Shown here: in pieces, positions 35,885 through 48,746 of the stretch | Layout of the letters: each line of letters begins with the position of its first letter | Numbering within the stretch: the stretch's first letter is position 1 | Assembly (NCBI RefSeq): GCF_018991925.1 | Contig: NW_024727857.1 | Coordinates: 427,501 to 491,500 of the forward strand | Reading direction: 5' to 3' | Length of the DNA: 64,000 bases | Source of the DNA: Homarus americanus | Taxonomy: Eukaryota > Arthropoda > Malacostraca > Decapoda > Nephropidae | The notes under the pieces: generated by a model | Seen by the model: only the letters and a program-made list of their open reading frames with translations | Told to the model about the DNA's origin: nothing | Databases searched by the model: none | Program-made: the position numbers and the translations under genes

Positions 35885-35920
<36 letters not shown>

Positions 35921-36153
35921 ACTGCAGGAAGAGCCATGTGGGTAAAGATGATAATTTTTGGTGTGTATTTACCTCTTCGGGGGCCGAGGTCAAGTTCCGC
36001 CTCTGGCTGTCCCCTTCATGTTGATGCTCAGACGGCTGGTCTCCTTGGGGACGCCTCCACTCTTTACACTTTTGTTTTGTTCTTCAAGACCTTTTCATTT
36101 ATAACTTAGATTTATTGGTTTTCGCTTGTTGGATGATCTGAGTTATTGTTTTC

Positions 36154-36228
<75 letters not shown>
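35885..36228. repeat. (GT)n tracts at 35885-35919 and 36156-36228
   Basis: About 17 and 36 perfect GT units. Confidence 0.98.
35950..36080 (+). repeat. Possible dispersed-repeat fragment between two GT tracts
   Basis: GC-moderate sequence starting GTGTATTTACCTCTTCGGGG recalls an abundant decapod interspersed repeat that begins GTATTTACCTAGTTG. This rests on memory only and no ends can be defined. Confidence 0.2.
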
Positions 36229-36233
<5 letters not shown>

Positions 36234-36863
36234 TGTGACAACTAATCAAATCAATAAATATAACATGAGCAGCAGGTAATATGAAACACGAAGTTATGAC
36301 AACACTCAGTACCTGCCTGACGAAGAACACACCAGACCCTTCATTATAGCTACATAGCTACGTGATTCCTGGGAGCTGATCTTGCTCACAGGGGCGTGTC
36401 CCTAGAAAATTACACTGTCTAGTGGGAGACAAAGGCGTCCACGACAATATGTCTTACTTACATGAAAGATCGAGCAGATACTTAGCCATATGTTGGATAT
36501 CGGCCTGGGTAAACAGACACACACACAAACACACACACACAGGCAACGTTGACTTTTTCACTTGCGTTTTAGATCTTTTTTTACCCCGTGTATAATGTTT
36601 GGATATTTTTGGTGCTTGCATGATCGCTAAATTTTCCGGAACTGGAGTTGTGTCATGTGTACTTAATGTAAAACATGACAACATTTTTTATCTGTTTCTG
36701 TGATTTTCTACCATCTGTTTGTTTGTTTGTTTATGAGTGTGAGTCAGCCTGTGTCTTTGTGTTTGTTTGTATCTGTTTGTTTCAGTATTTGTTTACAAGT
36801 AAGTGAAAGTGTTATACGGACTAGAAATGTGTTTATATGCGTGCATGCTTGGGTAATGGCACA

Positions 36864-36910
<47 letters not shown>

Positions 36911-37096
36911 TAGTCTTAAGTGCCATACGCACACAAAATAAACACCAGGTGACCACAGTACATCACGTGTGGGATCAGGGAAAGATTATGTCCCCAGATG
37001 GCTTGACTCCCCCTCCCCTTTGCATGACCTAATTCCACCCCACCGACCATCCATACATGAGACAGCCAACCACCACAACACGCGCCAAGTCAATTC

Positions 37097-37103
<7 letters not shown>
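36229..37103. other. Unique DNA with (CA)n at 36860-36908
   Basis: The CA tract has about 24 units. Short CA (about 36515-36540) and TTTG (about 36716-36735) runs also occur. No gene was seen. Confidence 0.6.

Positions 37104-37134
<31 letters not shown>
37104..37134. repeat. (TA)n microsatellite
   Basis: About 15 TA units. Confidence 0.97.
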
Positions 37135-37141
<7 letters not shown>

Positions 37142-37149
37142 GGTGTAAG

Positions 37150-37400
37150 TAGTAATATATTTAACAGGTATAGTATCATTAATTAAGGTGATATTGAACA
37201 GGTAAAGGTGATTACATCGATATAGGTTGAGTCTATATATTAATACAGGTAATTTTGTGCACGTACAGGTGAAAAAGAATATCACCAATGTAAAATATAC
37301 AGTACAGGTACAAACAGATACAGGTGTAGTACAGGTGTGTTATATTAATTCCGAAACAACAGGTAGATTTACAAGTACAGTAAGTGAGATTAGATTAACT
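37150..37400 (+). repeat. Field of TACAGGTA motifs
   Basis: ACAGGTA or ACAGGTG occurs about ten times at 15-40 base spacing in AT-rich DNA. It is probably a decayed short tandem repeat. Because CAGGTA resembles a splice donor, any exon prediction here is suspect. Confidence 0.65.
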
Positions 37401-37587
37401 TATGAGACGCAGTGATGGTCCTTATATTGATAGTAGTAGTTACAGAAATTTAATTAAGGTTGAACGAGAAAATACTGGTACAAATATTTAATTCGCGTTC
37501 AGACATCGTCATTACAGGTAAATGACAGCGATTTCATAAATAATAAAGAATCGGAGAGACTTTAAGCTTTAAGGGAGTGAAGAGAAC

Positions 37588-37690
37588 TAGGTTAGGTTAG
37601 GTTAGGCTAGGCTAGGCTAGGTTAGGCTAGGCTAAGTCAGGGTAGGTTAGGTTATTTTAAATTAGGTTTTGTCAGGTTAGATTAGGTTTA
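37588..37690 (+). repeat. TTAGG tract with CTAGG variants
   Basis: GGTTA pentamers are mixed with GGCTA (about six) and decayed forms (GTCAGG, ATTAGG) for about 100 bases. It is the longest and most mutated of the telomere-type tracts. Confidence 0.88.
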
Positions 37691-37749
37691 TAAAGGACTG
37701 GAAACTCTTAGGAAATGACACTGAAATTGAAACACATATTGACATTCAG

Positions 37750-38222
37750 CAGCAGCCTCTTATATTACCTCTAGGGTGATGATCTGCCTCTCTTGTTACC
37801 TCTAGCGTCATGAGCTGCCTCTCTCCTTACCTCTAGCGTCATGAGCTGCCTCTCTTGTTACCTCTAGCGTCATGAGCTGCCTCTCTCCTTACCTCTAGCG
37901 TCATGAGCTGCCTCTCTTGTTACCTCTAGCGTCATGAGCTGCCTCTCTTGTTACCTCTAGCGTCATGAGCTGCCTCTCTTGTTACCTCTAGCGTCATGAA
38001 CAGCCTCTCTTGTTACCTCTAGCGTCATGAGCTGCCTTCCTCTTGTTACCTCTAGCGTCATGAGCAGCCTCTTATATTACCTCTCGGGTGATGAGCTGCC
38101 TCTCTTGTTACCTCTAGCTTCATGAGCTGCCTCTCTTGTTACCTCTAGCGTCATGAGCTGCCTCTCTTGTTACCTCTAGCGTCATGAACAGCCTCTCTTG
38201 TTACCTCTAGCGTCATGAGCAT
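37750..38222 (+). repeat. 31-bp minisatellite, TTGTTACCTCTAGCGTCAT core
   Basis: About fifteen copies of a 31-bp unit: the core named plus GAGCTGCCTCTC. Variants include TCCTTACC for TTGTTACC (two copies), GAACAG for GAGCTG, and a divergent TTATATTACCTCTAGGGTGA type. That divergent type occurs at the left edge and once inside, near 38070. Confidence 0.97.
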
Positions 38223-39432
38223 TACACAGGAGATGATCTAGTCTGCTGCCGATGACTTAAGCAGTGTGTTGGGCGCCAGCATAGAGTGAGGTGACTTAGT
38301 GTGATGATCCCATGGGCTGTGCCTCCTCAGGTGTGTGCTTATAAAGAACAGGTGAAAGCAATTACACAGAGTGGCTAATTTCTTAAGTAGTTTGTTGTAT
38401 ATGTCTGTATCACTCTCTCTCTAGCTTAATTTCATATTCTCTGTTTTTCATCTGAGTTTCTCACTCTAATTATAAGTTAATTTGCATATTCCGCTGGAAG
38501 TAATGCACTTAAAAGTATGATAATGGAAATTTAATTATCCACCTTTGTGTCCACGCAAGTTTTATGGCCAGGTACAGGCGGTATATTTCCCTGTTTATGT
38601 ACGAGTATATACTTGTTTGCTGAATATATACTTAAGTTAAAAGACTTTGTGTATAAAAGAAAAATATTCGTCATCTAAAGAGTAACTGACACCCATCTCA
38701 TGGAGTTTGACCACGTATTCTAAAACGACCAAAACGATCTAACCAAAACTACCAAAACTTTTTCTAACTTAAAATTATTCTAATATCGTTAAATTACATT
38801 AGAAGTTAGATCACATTTGGTTGGTTTATGTTTTCTTTAATAAATGGCTTAACGTCGCAAACTGCCTCCCGCCATTTGCATAAAAGAACTCGTATAGAAC
38901 TTGGTAACTGGTTCTTTTTCATTATAAATTTGGGTAAAGATATTTTCAACTTTATTTTAAAACCAAAAAAAAATAAATATTGAACATAGGAATAAATTTG
39001 TACTTAAATGATAGTTATTAGACAATGATTAAGATAGCGATCACTGGCACAACCATAACTGAAAATAACAATTGAAGCGTGACGTCATCAGGATCCAACA
39101 TTTACCACGAAACTCACACTGATTCTTATGATAAGTGTTGAGGTGTAGAACAATTATTATATAAAAATAAATACAAAATAGTTTAAATCCTCCATAACGA
39201 TAACATATAACCTAAATAAATAAAATATCCGTAAACACTACTTATTTTCTTCCCTGCGGACGAAAGATCTCGTAAACTCATCCAACCAGAAGAAAAAAAC
39301 CTCTCTTTATATACATAAATTTACATATACAATCGTCTTACATCACAATATTGTCAGGAACGAACCATCGATGAAATACATAAAAGGTGTTTATATGAAT
39401 ACGAAGGTCGATACCTATCATTGTATGTGACC
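38223..39432. other. AT-rich unique DNA
   Basis: No gene was seen. Several short CCAAAACTACC-type echoes occur near 38725-38760. Confidence 0.6.
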
Positions 39433-39752
39433 AGCGCCTCCTCCTCCACACTGACAAGGGCGCCGCCTCCTCCACACTGACAAAGGGCGCCGCCTCCTCC
39501 ACACTGACAAGGGCGCCGCCTCCTCCACACTGACAAGGGCGCCGCCTCCTCCACACTGACAAGGGCGCCGCCTCCTCCACACTGACAAAGGGCGGCGCCT
39601 CCTCCACACTGACAAAGGGCGGCGCCTCCCTCCACACTGACAGCAAGCAGCCGCCTCCTCCACACTGGACAAAGGGCGCTGCCTCCTCCACACTGACAGG
39701 CGCGCCTCCACACTGACAGGGCGCGCCTCCACACTGACAGTGGGCGGCGCCT
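39433..39752 (+). repeat. 26-bp GC-rich minisatellite, CCTCCTCCACACTGACAA
   Basis: About twelve copies of a 26-bp unit (the sequence named plus GGGCGCCG), with shorter 18-20 bp copies at the right edge. It contains GGCGCC and CpG-rich joints in an otherwise CpG-poor region. Minus-strand frames rich in SVEEAAPLSVWRRRR are translations of the array in three phases. Confidence 0.97.
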
Positions 39753-39837
39753 TCACCCCAAGGTAGCAGCCACACCCATCCTTACCCTTCTCTCAGAGCA
39801 GGCAGGAAGGGGTCCCAAGAAAAAATTTTCTGGGATG

Positions 39838-40196
39838 GTGAAAGAGGTGGAGGGGTGAGGGAGGAGGGGTATGGAGGGTGGAGGGAGTGAGGGGTATGGG
39901 AGGGTGAGGGGGTGAGGGGTATGCAGGGTGAGGGGGTGAGGTGGAGGGCAGGGGGAGGGAAGGAGGGAAGAGGGGGTGAGGGGTATGGGAGGGTGAGGGG
40001 GGTGAGGGGTATGGGAGGGGTGAGGGGGGGTGAGGGGTATGGAGGGTGGAGGGGTAGAGGGTGAGGGAGTGTGGGGTTTGGAGGGTGAGGGGGAAGAGGG
40101 GTATGGAGGGTGAGGGGAGTGAGGGGTGGTGGAGGGTGAGGGAGTGAGAGATAGGGAGGGTGAGGGAGTGAGATGAGGAGAGAGGGAGTTTGGGAT

Positions 40197-40262
<66 letters not shown>
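39838..40262 (+). repeat. G-rich GAGGGTGAGGGGTATGG array ending in (GA)n
   Basis: About 25 irregular units of GGAGGGTGAGGGGTGAGGGG run to about 40198, followed directly by a perfect (GA)n tract at 40199-40262. Confidence 0.96.
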
Positions 40263-40266
<4 letters not shown>

Positions 40267-40571
40267 TACTTCATATATATAAAAAATAATCACCATTCTC
40301 TCAACGTTTGATTCAATCTCCCTGAGGCATAATCTGACCTCATCTAACATGACCTGACCTGCTGGAGATAGATTGGCACACCTGTCGTCTCCCGCGAGCT
40401 CTGAGCCGCAGGTGACTTATTAATGCTTTTATTGCACCTATAAAATTAATGGATTAAAGTTGACCGCCATTATCCGTGTGTATGTTACGATGGCGGAGAT
40501 AATCTCTTGATGGAGAGGCTTTGAGATGATGAGATATGTGTATTTATTTACTTTTGGGGGGAGAGAGATGA

Positions 40572-40775
40572 TTATCTATCTATCTATCTATCTAATCTAT
40601 CAGATCTATCTATTCATTCTGTCTTTCTGTCTGTCTGTCTGTCTGTCTGTCTCCGTCTGTCCGTCTGGCCTGTCCTGTCCTGTCCTGTCCTGTCCTGTCC
40701 TAGGGCTCCCGCCCTGCCCTGTTCCAGTCCGGGCCCTCCGCCCGCGCCTGCCCGCCTGCCCGCCCGCCTGCCCAT
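40572..40775 (+). repeat. Chain of four tandem repeats: TATC, CTGT, CCTGT, CCCG
   Basis: (TATC)n at 40572-40614, (CTGT)n at 40627-40651, (CCTGT)n at 40669-40701, then CCCGCCTG-type sequence at about 40735-40770. Each motif differs from the next by one change, as if each arose from its neighbour. Confidence 0.95.
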
Positions 40776-41130
40776 TTTTTCTTGCTATTTTAGGAGTTTA
40801 TGATGAAGGCTGTAATTTAGTGAATGACCACCAAGGCAGTGTAGCGGATTATAGAGTTAAGATACAGGGATAAATGGTCATGTACCAAGGTATCATTTAT
40901 CGTGGCGAAATATGGAGTTGATGTTTATATTTATTGAATGGTTTTGTTGGCTTATGGAAGAGAAAAGAGGAGATAAAACTAGATAGATAGATAGATAGAT
41001 AGAGCGATATAATAATGGTTGCCCCTCGTGTTCAAGGATGGCCGGCCCTAGGACCACCTTAGCGTGAATTTGTTTAACGTGTAGAAACTTTCTCCAACAC
41101 AACAACCACACCCTAAGTTAACGAGCTGTG
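40776..41130. other. Unique DNA with short (TAGA)n
   Basis: A (TAGA)5 tract lies at about 40981-41002. Nothing else was seen. Confidence 0.6.
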
Positions 41131-41338
41131 TGTCCCACTGTCAAGGGATAATCCAAGAAGACCGGACAACTCGCCAACTGCACTGGCTAACCATGACCCC
41201 GGAACACAATCCGCAAATCGATTAACATTCAGGTTCCCAATTACTGCTGGGTAGACAGAGGCAAATGGCGTAATTTCACCCTGCCCGGGGATCAAACCGA
41301 GCAAGGCGAGCATGCTGACCGTAACATCACAGAGAGAC
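41131..41338 (-). mobile_element. tRNA-derived SINE (copy D)
   Basis: Read on the minus strand from about 41338, a Pol III A-box-like stretch (GATGTTACGGTCAGCATG) is followed by a B box (CGGTTTGATCCCC). Then comes a body containing CTACCCAGCAGTAATTGGG. The layout of tRNA head followed by a body with a CCCAG...GGG(A/T)ACCT phrase matches copies A and C below. The phrase also resembles SINE bodies I associate with crabs. Neither the end of the element nor a target duplication could be fixed. The open frame on the same strand is incidental. Confidence 0.65.
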
Positions 41339-41651
41339 AAAGAGACATGGCGGTACAGCCAGGAAGGCAGACAGACAAGCAGACATAGAAAGACAAACTG
41401 ACAGCCAGAAGCCAATAGAACAGACAGTCAGACAAAGTAATATATGATTGGAGAAGGGAGTCACGAGCTTCATAACTACCATCTTCTTCTTTCTCAATAA
41501 TCCCTTTCTTTCTTTCCTTCCCCTCTTCGTTTCCCTCTGTTCTTCTAGCTTTCCCTTTTTCCTTTCCATTCCCTTCCTCTCTCGTCCTCATTCCTTCCTC
41601 TGCCTCACCAATGTACTTGACCATCTCTCTCTCAATACCATGAAGACGCGG

Positions 41652-41905
41652 AAAGGTCAACTAGCAAAGGTCAACCAAACAAGGTCAACGAGGCTAGGTC
41701 AACTAGCAGATGTCTACCAGACGAGGTCAACCAGGAAACGTCAACTAGTAGAGGTCAACAAGGCGAGTTCAACCAAGAAATATTAACTAGCAGAGGTCAA
41801 CCAGGAAAGGTCAACTAGGAAAGGTCAACCAGGAAAGGTCAACTAGGAACGGTCAACCAGGAACGGTCAACCAGGAACGGTCAACCAGTTAAGCTCAACC
41901 AATTA
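41652..41905 (+). repeat. 14-bp repeat AGGTCAACCAGGAA (AGGTCA array)
   Basis: About seventeen imperfect units of AGGTCAACTAGGAA or AGGTCAACCAGGAA. About ten keep AGGTCA exactly and three near the end carry CGGTCA. The regular part (41795-41885) has the hexamers as direct repeats 14 bases apart. AGGTCA is the half-site bound by many nuclear receptors. Whether any bind here is unknown. Confidence 0.93.
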
Positions 41906-43763
<1,858 letters not shown>

Positions 43764-44010
43764 ATAAAGACCATTGTTTATATTGGAGTTAAGACCATTG
43801 TTTGTATTGGAGTTAAGACCATTGTTTGTATTGGAGTTAAGACCTTGTTTATATTGGAGTTAAGACCTTGTTTGTATTGGAGTTAAGACCTTGTTTATAT
43901 TGGAGTTAAGACCATTGTTTATATTGGAGTTAAGACCTTGTTTATATTGGAGTTAAGACCATTGTTTGTATTGGAGTTAAGACCTTGTTTGTATTGGAGT
44001 TAAGACCTAT
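43764..44010 (+). repeat. 24-bp minisatellite GTTTGTATTGGAGTTAAGAC
   Basis: About ten copies in two length classes: 24 bp (with CATT before the GTTT) and 22 bp (with TT). A G/A variant (TTTGTATT or TTTATATT) occurs independently. Decayed copies continue to about 44110. Confidence 0.97.
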
Positions 44011-44374
44011 TTTATCAAGCTTGTTTGTGTAGAAGTTAAGATCTTGTGTCTGTAGACGTTAAAGGCCTGTTTCTCCAAACTTAAGAATTTATTTGAAAGT
44101 TAAGAGCCTTTTGGAGTTAGAGGCACATGTTTCCCTTGTATCTAAAAGAAACTTGTGTGTGCAGGTAGTTATGACTTTGGCTGTGTGAAATAGTTTGCCT
44201 CGGGTCATCGTACACCGGGTTTAATGTTTGGGTCTTTTTTTTTCATAATTACAAAGTTCACTCGGGTAAAATAGTTTAGCTGTCATCGTTTCTGTCAGGC
44301 GGATAACTTGAACTATGTCTCTTCAATATGCCAGGTCTTAAAGTTCGTTGATTAAGTGAATATTGTATGGAGAA

Positions 44375-44460
44375 AGGGGGGGGGGGGGAGTTAGGGGGAG
44401 TTAGAGAGGGGGGTGAGTTAGAGAGGGGGAGTGAGTTAGAGAAGGGAAGGGATAAGAAAG
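44375..44460 (+). repeat. GAGTTAGAGAGGGGG repeat
   Basis: About four units follow a 14-base G run. Confidence 0.9.
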
Positions 44461-44537
44461 AGACCAAATTAGGTGCACAATGAAGTAGAATCTCTCTTAA
44501 ACGTACCTATGGCACTTAACCTATGCTAGGAAGCCAT

Positions 44538-44565
44538 TAACCTAACCTAACCTAACCTCACCTTA
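44538..44565 (-). repeat. Interstitial CCTAA tract
   Basis: About five CCTAA/CCTCA pentamers. Confidence 0.93.
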
Positions 44566-45454
44566 ACATGCTGACTTAAAATGCGGTGAAATCAACTTCC
44601 GGGTCTTTCTTAAGAATTTAGTTTCTGCTCCACCCTACTCCCAGCTTCATCCAACTTGTCTCAGTTTACTGATGCGAAGGTAAACATCCACTCCAACGAC
44701 GAGGACCTTGGGCGTACTTGAGGTGCTGAGGTGGGCGTGAGTGGATCTTTCTGAAGCTGACAGAAAGACGCGAAGTGTGAAATTCTTTACTCAGTTGCAC
44801 GATACTGTACTCATCTTGTGGAGAAAGTGTCCTGGCAACTATATTAACACACGGTCGAGGATGTGTACAATTCCATCCTGTAATTTATGTTGCTTGAAAT
44901 ATATGTCAAATTTATACCCGTCACTGCTGGAGTTTCACAGATCATATTTACTTGCCAGAACTTTTCCAGCGGTTTGATAGCGTTAAAACAAGCGATGTAT
45001 TATCTCGTACGCTGTTGACAGGTGTGGGTCATGAGGCAGTGTGTAGGCTGTCCTCACACGTCAGGTGGTGATGACAACACCTGAAACAGACGCAACAAAC
45101 AAGATGGATTATTACAAAACCTGTAAAAATAGTATATCTGACCTTTAGAAGTTGAGCCACCAACATGTTTTTCATCTTCTAAATAATAATAAAAATTTAA
45201 AAAAGTTTGTCAATAACTTTCGCCGTTTATAAGATTTACCTGATCAAAATTCTCGCAAGAAGTTTGATGAAAGACTAAAGGAGGAAGAGGAGTAAAAACC
45301 CAGGGATGATCACCATAATAATGTAGACCAAGATGACTGATCAGACGAGGCCGAACTCCGATGATCTGAGTTACGGAAACCTTTACCTGGTGAATTTTGG
45401 AAGGCTGGGCTATCCACACCCCTAGCAGGAAGGACCCTCCCTCCCTCCTTCAGT
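44566..45454. other. Low-repeat DNA, no gene called
   Basis: An ORF at 44741-44977 (plus) has mixed, protein-like composition with six Cys, but I do not recognise it, its start is not ATG and no splice sites flank it. Confidence 0.45.
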
Positions 45455-45497
45455 ACACACACACACACACACACACATACACACACACACACACACA
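45455..45497. repeat. (CA)n microsatellite
   Basis: About 21 units with one CATA interruption. Confidence 0.97.
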
Positions 45498-45949
45498 ACA
45501 TGAACGTAAAAACTTCACATTATTCTCTTACGAAACGATTTATTTATTTACTTTTATGTTTTTAATGCCAAGTAAAATTACCTGGAGGTTAAAATACCAC
45601 AGCAATTTTCCTACAATCCTCTGCAATTGCACGAGACATAATAATTATTCCGACCAGTAAACAAGAATTATTACATAGTGTATAATGTTGTCACGAAACA
45701 TATCTGAATTTATATTATTAAAAAAAATGACAACAACAGTTAAAGTTTTCGTGGTGGGGGGGGGGAGGAGTTGTACCATGAATGATTTCAGTTGTTATTG
45801 TGTCATGTTGGTTTTTATACACGTACAGCTCACTACAGAGGAGGAGGGGGAGGGCGACGCAGAGAGGTGGTGACGTATGTGATTTAATTAATTCTCTCTT
45901 TAATTAGAATTGAGGAACAAATGAGGGGTGAAGATAGTTTTTTTTTCTT

Positions 45950-45950
<1 letters not shown>

Positions 45951-45991
<41 letters not shown>
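45951..45991. repeat. (AAT)n microsatellite
   Basis: About 13 perfect units. Confidence 0.98.
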
Positions 45992-45993
<2 letters not shown>

Positions 45994-46330
45994 CTACCTG
46001 TAAGGGAGCCAAATACACACACAGACGTAAATGTTTACCGAGTAGCTGAACCAATGCGCTTCAATAATTCCTTTTAGGGGTGATGTTTACATATTGGCCT
46101 CCATACCTGACAGGGACGCGACGGTTCCATCCCACCATAGTTGAGAACGAACTGTTTTTTGTTTTGTTTTTAAGTCTCCCATAATATTCAATAGTCATAT
46201 CTCTATTTACTTACAAGTTTTCTTTTGTATTTAAACATCGTATTTAAATCCTTCGTTTACACATAAGTTATGCCTCCGCCATCACACCTCCAAGAGAACC
46301 CGAGTGAAATTTCTTCCCATTTTTCTTAAG

Positions 46331-46450
46331 TATTGACGAGTTCAAGAGGGTGTGGAGGGGGAACTATGTCAAGAATGTTGTCAGGGCAGACGATATTACC
46401 AGAGCACCTCGTACTCTCTGTATTGCCCGCTCTCGTGAGGGACGCCCAAG
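46331..46450 (+). other. Candidate internal coding exon, 120 nt
   Basis: A strong pyrimidine tract (TTTCTTCCCATTTTTCTTAAG) precedes 46331 and a CCAAG|GTAGGG donor-like site follows 46450. One phase is open throughout, giving 39 codons with mixed charged and hydrophobic residues: IDEFKRVWRGNYVKNVV, then RADDITRAPRTL. It closes with a stop just after the proposed donor. The sequence is repeat-free, unlike most of the window. I do not recognise the product. An open frame of 39 codons is only modest evidence, the AAG acceptor is not ideal, and no partner exons were found. Confidence 0.25.
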
Positions 46451-47022
46451 GTAGGGAAGGCTTACTGCACTACATCAACACGTTCTGATATCAGGTAAAT
46501 ATTGTTGCATTTTGGAAACTATATTGCAAGAAAATGGCTTTCCACTGCAAGACGAAGATGCACTGAAATACGTAAAATATATGTATTACACCAAACACCT
46601 TGTATACCTTCCTGTATTTTGGCTGTGTAATGATAACATGTTGCATATTCCCCCCAAAAACATATTTCCTAGTTAGGGGAAGATGAGACAATATTTTCAA
46701 TACGTTATGTAAAGAAGATCAGCCATTTTATTCATGTTGCAATATTTTTGGGTGTGCAATGATAGACCGCCTTGCAAAACACCTAAATTATTCCCCCGTA
46801 GGTAGAAGATGAGAAGACTCGTTGTGATACGTTACAGGAGACAGCTCAGGCGTCTTATGAATCTTGCAACATTTTGGATTTGCAACTTAAAGTGGCCAGC
46901 AAAGTGCCTGGGTGAGGGAGAATATCTTAAGAAACGTAAAGTGCAGGCGGTGGGTGGGGTAGTGGAGAGAAATTTAGTTAATAAGACGAAAGTGTGAAGG
47001 AAAATAAAACCAACGATGGATA
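46451..47022. other. AT-rich DNA, no gene called
   Basis: Low-repeat sequence in which TTGCAACATTTTGG-like echoes occur near 46504, 46737 and 46863. Nothing is callable. Confidence 0.5.
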
Positions 47023-47070
47023 AAATTATTATTATTATTACTATTATTATTATCATTATTATTATTATTA
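47023..47070. repeat. (ATT)n microsatellite, imperfect
   Basis: About 15 ATT units with ACT and ATC changes. Confidence 0.96.
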
Positions 47071-47469
47071 GTTCTAGCGGTGATTATCATTAATATATAT
47101 TACTATTATTGCTCTTGCATTTAATATCAATATATGCATTTTATCTATCATTAATATCACTTATAAATTATCATATTTTAGTAATTTCATATTCTCGTTC
47201 GTACTATATTTTTAACTTTAATTATTTCACTAATATTTTTAATCTACTCTGAATAAAATAACTCCAACACCCGCAGCTCTCGCCATCAAGAGCAGCATGT
47301 GTCAGGGTCACTCTATTGGGATGAAATATTTTATGCAAACAAAAGTCCCCACAAAGCCTCTACCGTATTCATCCAGCCGGGTGTTTTAAAGCCGGGTTGG
47401 CAGTGTGGCATCTCGGCTTTATGGCACGCTCACATAGGTTTAAATATGCACATACCGTACATGTTATCA

Positions 47470-47470
<1 letters not shown>

Positions 47471-47505
<35 letters not shown>
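47471..47505. repeat. (CA)n microsatellite
   Basis: About 17 perfect units. The low-repeat stretch before it (47280-47460) has no assignable product. Confidence 0.97.
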
Positions 47506-47507
<2 letters not shown>

Positions 47508-48195
47508 ATTTAGCATAACTATTCTCATTAATACAAAGGCTCGCTGATCAATGTAAGTAAAATAGTGTAATTAATTAAACGTACATTTTGCCGAGAGAAT
47601 CAAGGCATAACTCTCTCTCATTTATTGCTGCACTGATTGCCTATTTCCTGATCTGACTGGGGGATGTTTTTAGCGTGTGAGTGATTAATATTCTGCAACA
47701 GTTAGAGAGTTAGTGAAGTGATGTTATCCCTAAGTGAGTGAATGACTGAGTGTCTTTCTCCGTCAGTAAAAGAACGACTGAAGGAAACACACATAGGGCT
47801 TCTGACGCAACTAAACAAAGGATAAACTTCATGAGGGGGAAACAGATCCTAGTCTATATAGGATCTAGTTGTTATAGGTCCTGGATATCCTATAAGTCTT
47901 TGGTAGTATATCTTGAGGGGATATATGTTCAGTGGATTATAGGCCCTGACTGTGTATAATAGAACCTGGGGATATTGAAGTTCCCGATTATAGCTCCTGT
48001 AATTCACGATTCATCATCACTATTAACCATATTTTCTCACTAAGGAAAGGTAATAAAAATATCACCCAATTACCTGGTCAGTGTTCTAATTTGAGGAAGC
48101 TTACCTGAGCATTTCCATAATGAATATTCAACACCTGGTTATTTCTGCTTGCTCATCATGATACTTCTGGGCGTGACTTTGGTTACGTTTGGTTA
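47506..48195. other. Low-repeat DNA
   Basis: TATAGGATCTAG/TATAGGTCCTGG/TATAGGCCCTG motifs recur near 47858-47950. No gene was recognised. Confidence 0.5.
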
Positions 48196-48400
48196 GATTT
48201 AGTTAGGTTAGGTTAAATATAGGTAAAGCTAAGTTAGATCAAGGTTAAGCTACCTCTGGTTAGGTTAAATATAGGTAAAGCTACGTTAGATCAAGGTTAA
48301 GTTACCTCTGGTTAGGTTAGGTTAAATATAGGTAAAGCTACGTTAGATCAAGGTTAAGTTACCTCTGGTTAGGTTAGGTTAGGTTAAGTGAGATTGGGAT
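48196..48400 (+). repeat. 52-57 bp tandem repeat containing growing TTAGG runs
   Basis: Three copies of a unit beginning GGTTAAATATAGGTAAAGCT start at 48211, 48263 and 48320. The spacings are 52 and 57 bases. The 5-base difference is one extra GGTTA pentamer at the junction. The three junctions carry about two, three and four GGTTA units in order. Confidence 0.95.
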
Positions 48401-48689
48401 AGATTAGGTTGACTTCTGTCGTTGAGTTTGTTTATAAGCTTTCATCAGCCATAGTTATAAGGGGAATTATGTCTTAGAAACCTCTCAACATTTGGGATGG
48501 AATAATTTTTTCTTCATATTTCTGAATCACTGTAAGACTTGGCCTAGAGAGAATAAAGATGATGTAATGAAGGAGGCGTGAGGTCTATGAGAGAAGCATG
48601 AAGGGGAGAGAGGGAGGAAATAATTAATTGTACATTGGGAAGGAGAATGTCGACACAGGTAAAGGTCAGAGTTCAGGTGAGAGGGGAGG

Positions 48690-48746
48690 GTGGTGGTGGT
48701 GGTGGTGGTGGTGGTGGTGGTGGTGGTGGTGGTGGTGGTGGTGGTG
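48690..48746. repeat. (GGT)n microsatellite
   Basis: About 19 perfect GGT units. Confidence 0.99.

Noticed and set aside
39338..39775. Three overlapping minus-strand frames rich in SVEEAAPLSVWRRR
   Set aside because: Direct translation of the 26-bp minisatellite in all phases.
46020..46140. Weak A box and GGTTCCATCCC B box
   Set aside because: Spacing and stems do not fit a tRNA, and no second copy of the sequence was seen in the window.
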